From Chloroflexota bacterium (lineage in GTDB: Bacteria; Chloroflexota; Anaerolineae; Anaerolineales; Anaerolineaceae): a stretch of 64,000 nt of DNA. Position 1 is the stretch's first letter. Each line of letters starts with the position of its first letter. The notes under the pieces were generated by a model. That model saw only the letters and a list, made by a program, of their open reading frames with translations, searched no databases and was not told the origin of the DNA. This document shows positions 1-7,676 of the stretch, piece after piece. Position numbers and translations under genes: made by a program. The stretch spans positions 124,001-188,000 of the forward strand of contig JAKAFP010000004.1 in assembly GCA_021825925.1 (NCBI GenBank), read 5' to 3'.

Positions 1-451
1 CCGGGGGCTGGTTCTGATGAGATAATTGTGCGAATACTTTGGGCAGAATCATAGAATCTAAAACCGATTTGCCTTGATGAACATCCCTGATGGCATTTAT
101 GATTTCATCCGGCGTGGCTGTTTTAAGTACATAGCCATTGGCGCCGGTTTTTAGGACTGCAGAAATATATGGATCATCATCGTATGAAGTTAAGATGAGC
201 ACCCCAATTGGTAAGCGCCTGGCCCGAATTTCACGGGTAACTTCAATACCTGTAGCCTTCGGCATCTGGATATCCAAAACGGCAACATCTGGAACCAATT
301 GTTCAATCATATTTATAGCCTGCTCCCCGTCAGACGCTTCGCCAATGACCTGAATATCGCCGGCTTGTTCCAGAAATTGCCGTATCCCTGCGCGGACCAC
401 TGCGTGGTCATCAGCCAAAAGTACGCGAATCAAGGGGTTGGGTTCAATCAT
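1..451 (-). CDS. NarL/FixJ-family response regulator, C-terminus cut by window edge
   Basis: This is the receiver domain of a LuxR/NarL-type response regulator; only the first 150 residues are in the window and the HTH domain lies beyond the left edge. The reading frame opens MIEPNPLIRVLLADDHAVV, with the acidic pair in LLADDH, the phospho-acceptor Asp in VAVLDIQMP, the Thr/Ser switch in LILTSYDDDP and the Lys in YVLKTATP. It is strikingly similar to the complete regulator at 9490-10164, so the two are paralogues. The start codon overlaps the stop of the upstream DUF2085 gene (ATGATTGA, 8 bases), which implies translational coupling. It is the third gene of an operon that begins at 1651 and carries a candidate 7-2-7 operator at 1720-1735, so autoregulation by this family is plausible. 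Confidence 0.93.
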   Translation of the reverse strand, partial: MIEPNPLIRVLLADDHAVVRAGIRQFLEQAGDIQVIGEASDGEQAINMIEQLVPDVAVLDIQMPKATGIEVTREIRARRLPIGVLILTSYDDDPYISAVLKTGANGYVLKTATPDEIINAIRDVHQGKSVLDSMILPKVFAQLSHQNQPP

Positions 452-1298
452 GAAATTTATCTCCGCGAATTGTTTTTGTAGCTTCTTCGCCTATGGTTTC
501 CTGTAGCCTTGACAAGCGTAAATTCAAGAGTCGATCATTTTCTTTTGCAATTAATCTTCGGTACTCATATTTGTCATCAATGACCTTCACCGAGTTTGAT
601 ATCCAGTCTTGTAATAATGGGAATCCATACCAGACACTGCTTAAACCAAACAAGATGCCTGAAATCAAGCGCATCCAGGCATTGAAAGATCCCCAAGCAT
701 CACCTGTATAAAAAGCAGTTGGAAGACTATTGTTGGTCAATATCGCCAGCCATGTATTTGTATCCCTGAAACCCTGTCCGATGCCTGCAAAATCACTGAT
801 CAGATGTGTTGTGCCATCAATCGCCATGGGTAGAATCAATAAAAACGCCCCCCACCACTGAAGTTTACCGGTTTTTTTCTTGAGGATCGCCCAAATAATT
901 CCAAACACCCAAATACTGGTAAACATTGAGAACATGCGGTCAGACCAGGCCATCTTCCAGCCCATCTGAGGATTTCCAACAAACTGCCTCAAGATAACCG
1001 CGTCTGTTGTGTTTTGCCAGGCAGATTGAATTTCTGAAAGCGAATAAGATATTTTGGGACCAAATAGAAAATAAGAACGTTCTGGCAGCTGATGACAGAC
1101 AAAAGAATAAACCCAATAAATCACTTTTGCGGGTCCTATTCCTCCTGATGCCATCAACAGAGGTGCAATTATTGGGAGGATTACAAATAGACCCATAAAT
1201 GTATTAACCACGGCCAACCAATGTTGGCCAAACCAATAGCCAAACCGGTCATTATTAGAAATGCTATCGTGTTGACCAACAACTTTCATATATTTCAC
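444..1298 (-). CDS. DUF2085-family integral membrane protein
   Basis: This is a 284-residue multi-pass membrane protein. Hydrophobic helices are visible near residues 30-55, 125-150, 155-175 and 215-235. The signature CHQLPERSYFLFG near residues 70-80 is the conserved His/Arg motif of DUF2085, a family of unknown function common in anaerobes and archaea. The C-terminal 60 residues are hydrophilic, highly charged and predicted cytoplasmic. The start overlaps the preceding gene by ATGA and the stop overlaps the following response regulator, giving a tightly coupled three-gene operon. The link to a two-component regulator suggests a stress or respiratory role, but this is inference; no enzymatic motif is recognised. 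Confidence 0.85.
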   Translation of the reverse strand: MKYMKVVGQHDSISNNDRFGYWFGQHWLAVVNTFMGLFVILPIIAPLLMASGGIGPAKVIYWVYSFVCHQLPERSYFLFGPKISYSLSEIQSAWQNTTDAVILRQFVGNPQMGWKMAWSDRMFSMFTSIWVFGIIWAILKKKTGKLQWWGAFLLILPMAIDGTTHLISDFAGIGQGFRDTNTWLAILTNNSLPTAFYTGDAWGSFNAWMRLISGILFGLSSVWYGFPLLQDWISNSVKVIDDKYEYRRLIAKENDRLLNLRLSRLQETIGEEATKTIRGDKFHD

Positions 1299-1651
1299 CT
1301 TAGTGAATCTAAAGGATTAATCGCCAATAAAGTACCTGGAATATGTTTGGTGAGATTTTCAATTAAGAATTCTCGTCTGGGTTGGTTCAGGTCATTTACC
1401 AAATAGACTGCAGTTTCAAGGGAATCGCCATCCAATATCAGATTCGTTGAAGGCCCCTCTTGCGGATAGATCATTAATACAGCCATCTGGCAATTGCATG
1501 CAAAAGGATTTTTGTGATCATTAACGGCTGAATGCAAATCGAAAGATTTTACAACCATATACCCTTCAGACCTCAAGGCAGTTGAAACCTCAAGTTCCGC
1601 AGAATCGCAATCCTTTTGAAGGACGAAGAGTAATTGGTTCGATGCATTCAT
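1295..1651 (-). CDS. Small protein with CxC motif, function unknown
   Basis: This is a 118-residue soluble protein. The start MNASNQLLFVLQ is chosen because GGAG lies eight bases upstream. An in-frame upstream extension to 1693 would read through the promoter and is rejected. The sequence has a predicted alpha/beta pattern and a CNCQMAVLMIYP segment near residue 55 with two closely spaced cysteines. The overall pattern recalls small DUF302-like domains but I cannot assign it firmly. It is the first gene of the operon leading to the DUF2085 protein and the response regulator at the window start. Its promoter has a TATACT -10 box at 1669-1674 preceded by the shared 16-bp operator. Confidence 0.7.
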   Translation of the reverse strand: MNASNQLLFVLQKDCDSAELEVSTALRSEGYMVVKSFDLHSAVNDHKNPFACNCQMAVLMIYPQEGPSTNLILDGDSLETAVYLVNDLNQPRREFLIENLTKHIPGTLLAINPLDSLR

Positions 1652-1668
1652 AAGCAATCTCCAGATAT

Positions 1669-1735
1669 AGTATAAAAAAATAAGACATCCCAACCAGTGT
1701 AATATTGCGGGAATGTCTATAAGCTATATTGCCTA
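1669..1735 (-). promoter_or_regulatory. NarL-like 7-2-7 operator and -10 box, unknown-protein/DUF2085/RR operon
   Basis: The 16-mer TAAGCTATATTGCCTA at 1720-1735 is one of eight copies of a TARGC-N6-GCCTA element in this window. On the minus strand the -10 box TATACT sits at 1669-1674, 45 nt from the operator edge, as at the other copies. Transcription would start near 1662, just ahead of the GGAG ribosome site of the gene at 1651. Confidence 0.7.
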
Positions 1736-2035
1736 TTAATGGCAACCATGACTATGCTTATTTTCTTCGGATTTAATATCTGGAACAGTGTGAAATTCAT
1801 CTAAGGGATTTTGTAGGTTAGCTTTTTTATCCTGTTCCTGATGATTACCATGGGTACCGTGTCCAGAATGCATAAAAATATGACTAAGTAACATTACAGC
1901 AATTAGGCCGTAACTCAAAACCAGACTGGAGGGAACTTTGTATATAAAAATTGCTACCAAAGCAATCAATATTCCATCCAGGGCAGCAAGGCTCCATATG
2001 GGAATCCGAAATTTATTTTTACCGATCATTTTCAT
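1736..2035 (-). CDS. DUF2933-like His-rich small membrane protein
   Basis: This is a 99-residue protein with two membrane segments (about residues 14-32 and 36-54) followed by LLSHIFMHSGHGTHG and a hydrophilic tail that ends HSHGCH. The His-rich stretch after a second helix is typical of DUF2933 proteins, often found near copper or heavy-metal genes. A paralogue with the same plan is at 24790-25014. The start has TAAAGGAG eight bases upstream. The role is unknown; metal binding through the His-rich tail is an inference. The gene is alone between two operator sites and is expected to respond to the 2109-2124 element. Confidence 0.75.
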   Translation of the reverse strand: MKMIGKNKFRIPIWSLAALDGILIALVAIFIYKVPSSLVLSYGLIAVMLLSHIFMHSGHGTHGNHQEQDKKANLQNPLDEFHTVPDIKSEENKHSHGCH

Positions 2036-2056
2036 TTTTTCTCCTTTATTATGTAC

Positions 2057-2124
2057 ACTATAGTTGAGGAAAATGATGATGACCAGAGTAATTCAGCGTA
2101 TCAGTGTATCAGTCGTTCTGCCTA
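2057..2124 (-). promoter_or_regulatory. 7-2-7 operator (weak left half) and -10 box, DUF2933-like gene
   Basis: TCAGTCGTTCTGCCTA at 2109-2124 keeps only the right half-site (GCCTA). The -10 box TATAGT at 2057-2062 is 46 nt from the operator edge, the spacing seen at the other copies, and this is the reason for accepting it. The site overlaps the stop codon of the upstream gene. Confidence 0.55.
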
Positions 2125-3171
2125 TATTTCTTCTACCTTACTGAGATAACTGCAAGCAAGAGGAAATCCACTATCAAGAATTTTATGCAGCTTTTTTTGA
2201 ATATTCACTGATTTACTGATCTTTTCTAGACGTGGTAAGAGGAGTGATTGAGAGATTGCGAGGTCTAGTGCGATCTGTAAATTTATTTGTATATCTCGAT
2301 CAAATAATCCCACGCCGTTGTAAGACCATGAATTTGCGAGATAAATTATTCCTTCAAAAAATGAATTACCAAACCTCACTGATCGGATTTCCTGCAGTAT
2401 TTGTTTTACTTGTAAAAAAGGCAACAATCCGGAAGGATGCCCGATTAGTATTTTTGACAATTTCCAAAAAGCCTGTTGTGGATCCCGAATTGAAGAGTGT
2501 AGTATTCCCCTTTCACTTGAGTGATTCGGTGAAATACGTTCTGAAGGTAATCCAGAGATTCTGTTTATCAGATCACAATTAATGATTGTTGCCTGGGAGA
2601 GTAAATTCAGGTCCAACCAGTTGGTTTTAATGGAATCTATCGTTCCAACGATTGACAAATTTGAGGGAAATGGGATTGGCTCAGAGAAATGCGATGTAGG
2701 AAGGCGCATTATTTCTTTATGCTGGAGTTGAAAAGCAGTTTCAGAAAAATACCCATCCAATTCACTAGGACTAATTCTTATCAATTCGGCAACAAAGTAC
2801 CGATCCTTGTTTTGGGGCTGACTTGCTTCTTCAATTATTGATTCTAATTTTAGGGTATTAAACCGCGAATGTGCTCTGGTTAAAGTATCTCCATCGGCAT
2901 TATTCGAAGCCCACCAAGGATGGCCCAACATGGTTTGATATTGATACAAATTACCCATTGTGAGAATGTTACTGAAGCAATTAACCATTGTTTCTTTTGC
3001 TGATTCCATTAAGCCAGTCAAAAGAATCAAAGGTTTGGATTTTAGGGCTACAAGAAGATTGCCAACCCAAATTGGAGTAGTAGAAATTCCAGATTGTTCA
3101 ATTCTAGCCAAAGTATTATTGATGATATTAAGTTCAAAATCTTGATCTTTTGAATTTTCGACTTTTCTCAT
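2122..3171 (-). CDS. Degenerate AAA/McrB-like ATPase-fold protein
   Basis: This 349-residue protein resembles the AAA domain of McrB-type NTPases but with altered catalytic motifs. The expected P-loop is LLTGLMESAKETMV near residue 55, lacking the GxxxxGK(T/S) glycines. The expected Walker B region reads YFVAELIRISPSELDGYF rather than the LDEhNR pattern. The following FPSNLSIVGTIDS matches the sensor-1 neighbourhood (PxNxxixGTxD) well. The remainder is helical. The start follows the methyltransferase stop by one base with no separate ribosome site, so the two are translationally coupled. It is probably a scaffold or regulatory NTPase relative rather than an active ATPase; the function is unknown. 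Confidence 0.55.
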   Translation of the reverse strand: MRKVENSKDQDFELNIINNTLARIEQSGISTTPIWVGNLLVALKSKPLILLTGLMESAKETMVNCFSNILTMGNLYQYQTMLGHPWWASNNADGDTLTRAHSRFNTLKLESIIEEASQPQNKDRYFVAELIRISPSELDGYFSETAFQLQHKEIMRLPTSHFSEPIPFPSNLSIVGTIDSIKTNWLDLNLLSQATIINCDLINRISGLPSERISPNHSSERGILHSSIRDPQQAFWKLSKILIGHPSGLLPFLQVKQILQEIRSVRFGNSFFEGIIYLANSWSYNGVGLFDRDIQINLQIALDLAISQSLLLPRLEKISKSVNIQKKLHKILDSGFPLACSYLSKVEEI

Positions 3172-3172
3172 A

Positions 3173-3814
3173 TTATTTGATCGATCGATAGTAGATCAAT
3201 TCTCCAAAGATTGTTTTGAAATGTTTGTTTTCAAGGATTGTTGAAAAACCTGTCTGGCGAAGCATGTCAAACAAGAGTCCCCGGATATTATCCCCGGCCT
3301 CTTCCATATGAGAAATTGGAATGGCGATGAGACGCATAACAAAACTTGTGGGTTTTCCAAAATCAATGAGGTGGAACTCACCCCCGGGTTTCAAGACACG
3401 AAAGACTTCTTGGAATGCTTTTCTTTTATTCGCCGTCGTCAAATGATGGATCATTAAGCTGGAAATAACCCGGTCAAATGATGCCTCTTCAAAAGACAGA
3501 TCGAATGCCAATCCGTATTTCCAGTTAATCACCGCTCCAACAGCATCTGCTTTTTCTTTAGCAATGGATAAAACTTTTTGATCCCCGTCCAAACCGGTCA
3601 AATCAATGCGTGGTGAGAATTGTTTCATTTGAACAGTTAACGTGCCTGTTCCACACCCCAGATCCAATACTTTATGACCAGGTTTTAAATGAGCTTTCTC
3701 TATCAGGTAACTTTTGAAGGTTTCTTCGCGCATTCCCCACTTGAGCAATGGATCGTACAGTGGGGTTAACCAATTTCGATTTAATGCCGGAATGTATTTC
3801 TCTTTTTTCGTCAT
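3173..3814 (-). CDS. Class I SAM-dependent methyltransferase (UbiE-like)
   Basis: This 213-residue protein has the class I methyltransferase motif I VLDLGCGTGTLTVQM near residues 47-61, an acidic motif II at LTGLDGD, and the post-motif VLKPGGEFHLIDFG near residues 140-153. It belongs to the Methyltransf_11/25 group, which includes menaquinone/ubiquinone methylases and many uncharacterised enzymes; the substrate cannot be read from sequence. It lies 22 bases downstream of lgt and runs directly into the AAA-like gene, so the three form one transcription unit. A membrane-associated substrate would fit this context but is speculative. Confidence 0.85.
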   Translation of the reverse strand: MTKKEKYIPALNRNWLTPLYDPLLKWGMREETFKSYLIEKAHLKPGHKVLDLGCGTGTLTVQMKQFSPRIDLTGLDGDQKVLSIAKEKADAVGAVINWKYGLAFDLSFEEASFDRVISSLMIHHLTTANKRKAFQEVFRVLKPGGEFHLIDFGKPTSFVMRLIAIPISHMEEAGDNIRGLLFDMLRQTGFSTILENKHFKTIFGELIYYRSIK

Positions 3815-3836
3815 TTTGGCTTGCCTTATTGAATCT

Positions 3837-4628
3837 CTAATGGACTTTTACAACCTGTTGTTTTTTTAGAGTCAAGATGGCGATTAGGGGCACACTGATT
3901 GCAAACACTAAAACACTGACAATTTGTGCTTGATTCAACCCCAGTGCAATGATCTTATAAGAACTTGTAAAAGCAACGAAAAAGCGCAACAAGGAATAAA
4001 GAGATAAATAAATCAGAGTGAGCATCCCATCAGACAAGTTCCTCTTACGAAGCTTCCACAACAAAACAAAAATTGCCAGATTCATTATGATTTCAAAAAC
4101 AGGTGTGGGTGTGTAGTAGACACCCAGTTGGGGGACCATGGCATTTGGGCTTGTATAAGCAAACCCAAAGGGTCCGGAAGTGGGTTTTCCAACTGCATCA
4201 CCAGTGATAATGCAAGCAACACGTCCTATTGCCTGGGCTAAAACTAACGCCGGCACAAAAGCATCAAGCAAGCGTGGCAATTTCCAGTGTTGCAATCGGG
4301 CAAGAATAGCCGCTGCAATCATACCGCCGATCACTCCCCCCCAAATTGCCAAACCGCCTTCCCAAATGGCAAATGCTCTTAGTGGATTTGCAGCAAACTC
4401 ATCCGGCCAATGATCGATAACATGGAATAATCGAGCACCGATGAGGCCGGCGATGATAATCCAAATAAGACCATCCGCAATTTTGTCTTTATTAAATCCT
4501 TTTCGTTCGGCTTCTTTTAATGCCAGCCAAATACCGATAAGAATTGCAGAGATCACTATCAAACTGTACCAACGCAAATGAAAGTGACCAATTGTAAAAA
4601 TAATTGGATCAATCGATATAGTAATCAT
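3837..4628 (-). CDS. lgt: Prolipoprotein diacylglyceryl transferase
   Basis: Lgt moves a diacylglyceryl group from phosphatidylglycerol to the lipobox cysteine of prolipoproteins in the cytoplasmic membrane. The 263-residue product has about seven membrane helices. It carries the N-terminal HLRWYSLIV segment, the WEGGLAIWGGVIGG loop near residue 90 and the QAIGRVACIITGDAVGKPT signature near residue 135, which matches the Lgt GRxxNFxNxxxxG region. The length is usual for the family. Several lipoproteins in the window (PCYCGC protein, MetQ, ModA, the protein at 24221) would be substrates. It is probably co-transcribed with the downstream methyltransferase. Confidence 0.93.
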   Translation of the reverse strand: MITISIDPIIFTIGHFHLRWYSLIVISAILIGIWLALKEAERKGFNKDKIADGLIWIIIAGLIGARLFHVIDHWPDEFAANPLRAFAIWEGGLAIWGGVIGGMIAAAILARLQHWKLPRLLDAFVPALVLAQAIGRVACIITGDAVGKPTSGPFGFAYTSPNAMVPQLGVYYTPTPVFEIIMNLAIFVLLWKLRKRNLSDGMLTLIYLSLYSLLRFFVAFTSSYKIIALGLNQAQIVSVLVFAISVPLIAILTLKKQQVVKVH

Positions 4629-4647
4629 GATTCCTTTTTAATTGTTT

Positions 4648-4673
4648 CCCCGTTGACATCATTGCCAACGGGG
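4648..4673 (-). other. Hairpin between YHS gene and lgt
   Basis: CCCCGTTG and CAACGGGG form a perfect 8-bp stem with a 10-base loop. No T-tract follows on either strand, so it is more likely an RNA processing or attenuating structure than a full intrinsic terminator. Confidence 0.5.
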
Positions 4674-4697
4674 AATCCAGGGAGGGATGTAATTAAT

Positions 4698-4865
4698 TTA
4701 GTGGTGGTGGCCAGCTTCTGGTTTTCCTACATATTTCTGGGGTTCTTTGTCAAAAGATTTTTTACAACCAGCCGAGCAGAAATAATAGGTTTTTCCCTGA
4801 TACTCCGACTTTTCAGTGGCAGTTTTGGGATCAACATCCATGCCGCATACAGGATCTTTTGTCAT
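4698..4865 (-). CDS. YHS-domain metal-binding protein
   Basis: This is a 55-residue protein, MTKDPVCGMDV at the start and AGHHH at the end. It has the YHS domain pattern: DPVCGMDV, then KTYYFCSAGCKKSFDKEPQKY. Cys7, Cys30 and Cys34 plus the terminal His residues are the likely ligands. YHS domains occur alone or inside copper P-type ATPases and multicopper oxidases and are thought to bind metals. A TAAAGGAG ribosome site lies eight bases upstream. The gene is expressed from the operator-linked promoter at 4926-4992 and shares that promoter segment, about 110 bp long, with the V-ATPase subunit I gene. Confidence 0.9.
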   Translation of the reverse strand: MTKDPVCGMDVDPKTATEKSEYQGKTYYFCSAGCKKSFDKEPQKYVGKPEAGHHH

Positions 4866-4925
4866 TTTATTTCTCCTTTAGTAACCTCTAAAACCTGATT
4901 GAGTTGTTGTAACCTTACAATGACA

Positions 4926-4992
4926 GTATACGGCGAATCAAAAAGGAATTACAGCGCCAAGTGGCTGGAATGACCATAAGTATTTTTGCCTA
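4926..4992 (-). promoter_or_regulatory. 7-2-7 operator and -10 box, YHS gene
   Basis: TAAGTATTTTTGCCTA at 4977-4992 is followed on the minus strand, 45-46 nt on, by a TATACT -10 box near 4926-4931. The segment from about 4921 to 5030 is a near copy of 7506-7615, including the ATTCGCCGTATACT core, so two promoters derive from one ancestor. Confidence 0.72.
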
Positions 4993-5059
4993 TATTTATC
5001 TCGAAAAGAAAAATCTAAAAGGATATCCTGCGATCAGATTTACGTTTTTTTCGTAAAGA

Positions 5060-7018
5060 CTAGTCTTTTTCGACAGGATGGAGAGATAACGGTTCAAACT
5101 TCTTGCCTCCACCTGAAAAGAATTTGCCGAAGATTTCATAGTACGTAAGTCTCATCGTCTGGATGCCGACAATCAAGCCTTCAAATCCAACTATGAACAC
5201 TAATCCGACCAAAAACATTACCCAATAACCGATGCCGTGGGATGGACTAATCATATTGCCAAGGATGAAGAATACACCGCTCAAGTTGCCGTGAGCTACT
5301 GCAAACGCACCCACACGGACAAAGGAGAGGGTGTTGCTCAAGTAGCTGATGAAGACTTCGAGCAGTTCAAAGAAAACCTGCACGGCAAACATGCCAACGC
5401 CGCCGTCAAGTAAGGGGCGGTGGCCTTCCATTAGCCGGATGAAGACTTCCGCGCCGCCGATGGCTATGACACCGATGACCATTGCCACGATGAACGGGAT
5501 TTTTGGCAAGCCATATTGGGGCATGACCAGGGCAAGTCCGGTGCCGATCAAGGACCAGTACAACCAGAGCCCGGCAATACCGTTTTTGCTGAAAAATAAA
5601 TTTGGCCAATCCTTCATCTTGATGAGGTTGAAGATGTTGAGGAAGTAGCCAATCGAAAGCACGATCACACCTGCAACAATGGTGATGATCAAGATAGTCA
5701 TGATACTTTCACCAGGCCTGAGCCAAAGGGCAGGCAGTATATCTTCAAATCCGAAGAGACTGCCATAAAGAAAACCGAAGACTATCGACATAAGTCCGCA
5801 TGCAAAAATGATCGGATTCAATCCGCCCAGGAACTTCATGAACTTGAGTTTTTTGGTTATACCCAGGTAGCCAAGAATGGCTAGGATTAATCCTTGTCCA
5901 ACATCTCCAAACATGGTTCCAAACAGAAGTGGAAAGAGCAGCGCCACCAACGGGGTGGGGTCCAGTTCGCCGTACTTGGGTTCGGCGTAATTTGACACCA
6001 ACATCTGGAAGGGTCGCAGCATTCTGGGATTGTTTAGGGCGATTGGGATTTCATTGCTGTCTTTTTCACGTTTTGTGGCGTGCGTTTCAATCACTATGTT
6101 TTCCGCGATGGCTTTTAACTTATTTCTCAGATTTTCCACCTGGGAAGAGAAGACCCATCCCACGATGATATAGGTATATTTCAACCGGCCGTATTTCAAG
6201 ATCGCGTTGGTGGTCAGATGGCTACACTTAATATCCCATAATAGGTCGGTAAGTTCAGTTTCTTTGGCCTTGCGGATTTCGGCCAGCGGTTCTTTGAGTT
6301 TTACGATCTTTGCTTCAGATTCCTGGATGGTCGTTTTGACCGATTCCACGATCTGGGCGGGTGTTCCCTTGAAATCCTGGGGAAGGCTGATCGGATCCAG
6401 GTAAGCGCTCTTGGCGGCCCGATCAAGCATATCCAAATTATCACGGCTGGCAGCCAGCCAAACCACTGATCTTTGCGGTTTTTGACTGAGGGTGAACAAT
6501 TCGTGAGGAATTCGATCAAGACTGGTGCCAAGGCGTTCGATGTGCTCGTTGGGGATAATACCAATAATCGAAGCGATATATTTGGCGTTTTGCAACTGTG
6601 AAAAATCTACGTCAATTCCAGACAGCGGTTCAATCTGTATAAGAACCGTCTTGAGATGTTCAATCTTTTTGGTCTCAAGATTGATCTGATCTACCAATTC
6701 CTTGACCTGTTTTTCTACTTCATCAATAATGCTTTTAGCTTTTTCCGCATCAATCAATTCATCGTAATCCTTCTGCAAAGGGATTGTCTTTTCAACACCC
6801 AATGAAAGAAGAATTGAATGAAGTCTGCGTTCTAGTATGGAATAAGTAGCCGCTCTTTCTTGCCACAAGTTTGCCTGGGGATGGTTTTTATCAGCACCCA
6901 AATAATTAACATCGGTCTGACTAAATACCCCTTGACCACTCAAGACCTTGGTAACGGTAATCAAGTCTTTGGCGGGTGCAATAATTTCGATCTCAGTCAT
7001 TTCTTGCGGATAGAACAT
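5060..7018 (-). CDS. atpI: V-type ATP synthase subunit I (orphan)
   Basis: This 652-residue protein is the membrane stator/proton-channel subunit of V/A-type ATPases. The N-terminal half (about 1-330) is hydrophilic with coiled coils around 85-135 and 210-250. The C-terminal half has about seven helices, with the marker FGTMFGDVGQGLILAILGY near residue 375 and the helix FVRVGAFAVAHGNLSGVFF near 575, which carries the essential Arg of the family. The start MFYPQEM has GGAGA five bases upstream. No other V-ATPase subunit gene is present on either side, which is unusual because these genes are normally one operon. The long 5' leader of about 480 nt and the NarL-like operator also set it apart. 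Confidence 0.93.
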   Translation of the reverse strand: MFYPQEMTEIEIIAPAKDLITVTKVLSGQGVFSQTDVNYLGADKNHPQANLWQERAATYSILERRLHSILLSLGVEKTIPLQKDYDELIDAEKAKSIIDEVEKQVKELVDQINLETKKIEHLKTVLIQIEPLSGIDVDFSQLQNAKYIASIIGIIPNEHIERLGTSLDRIPHELFTLSQKPQRSVVWLAASRDNLDMLDRAAKSAYLDPISLPQDFKGTPAQIVESVKTTIQESEAKIVKLKEPLAEIRKAKETELTDLLWDIKCSHLTTNAILKYGRLKYTYIIVGWVFSSQVENLRNKLKAIAENIVIETHATKREKDSNEIPIALNNPRMLRPFQMLVSNYAEPKYGELDPTPLVALLFPLLFGTMFGDVGQGLILAILGYLGITKKLKFMKFLGGLNPIIFACGLMSIVFGFLYGSLFGFEDILPALWLRPGESIMTILIITIVAGVIVLSIGYFLNIFNLIKMKDWPNLFFSKNGIAGLWLYWSLIGTGLALVMPQYGLPKIPFIVAMVIGVIAIGGAEVFIRLMEGHRPLLDGGVGMFAVQVFFELLEVFISYLSNTLSFVRVGAFAVAHGNLSGVFFILGNMISPSHGIGYWVMFLVGLVFIVGFEGLIVGIQTMRLTYYEIFGKFFSGGGKKFEPLSLHPVEKD

Positions 7019-7505
7019 ATTCTCTCCGTTGGTATAAAAATAAATATGATCAAATCACAGATTTCATAATCCTGCATCACTTGTTTCCTCACCAATACCA
7101 ATTTGAAAAAGATTGCCTTCAAAACCAATATGGTTTTTAAGTGAGCCGCTTCTAAAGCCTCATCTCAGCCTTGGTAACTTGTGTAAAAATGCAGAAGCAC
7201 TTTATCCATGTAGAATTGTCAGATCAATTCTGTTTGCATCCGTTTCCTCCTTCATATTATTTGGAACAAACTGCAATGGCCTGTCACTTTTACTTTTACT
7301 TATAAAGGTATCTAATATTTGGTATTCCTTCACATTTTGTTAAACTTTTTCAATGAATAATACAAACTTTTGAATAGATATAATCCATATATTTCAACAA
7401 CAATTTATTAGTCTAATTTCTTGATTTTGAACTGGATTATTATCTTCTTTTTGTTTCCCGTTTTCTAGAAACACAATGCGAACCTGTAATAATTTTCTAC
7501 ACTTT
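7019..7505 (-). other. Long leader of the subunit I gene, with a vestigial reading frame
   Basis: No complete gene is seen. From the promoter near 7507 the transcript would run about 480 nt before the subunit I start. Inside it, a perfect ribosome site AAGGAGG precedes ATG at 7239, but the frame stops after six codons at TGA (7219-7221). The same frame then continues as protein-like sequence (QFYMDKVLLHFYTSYQG, then DEALEAAHLKTILVLKA) interrupted by a second TGA at 7165-7167. It may be a decayed gene or an upstream reading frame. Confidence 0.35.
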
Positions 7506-7506
7506 T

Positions 7507-7573
7507 AGTATACGGCGAATTTTGAGAGAATTACAGGCTAAGTTGCTATTATTCATGTAAGCAATTATGCCTA
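7507..7573 (-). promoter_or_regulatory. 7-2-7 operator and -10 box, V-ATPase subunit I
   Basis: TAAGCAATTATGCCTA at 7558-7573 is a clear 7-2-7 site (TAAGCAA-TT-ATGCCTA). On the minus strand the -10 box TATACT lies at 7507-7512, 45 nt away. The surrounding sequence is nearly the same as that of the YHS promoter. Confidence 0.75.
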
Positions 7574-7676
7574 TATCTATCCAGAAAAGGTAAATCCTAT
7601 GGGAATCAGATAAAGTGAATGACCATTATTTTATTGTCACTGACCATTGAAAATGATAATGATCTTTTTGATTTGC

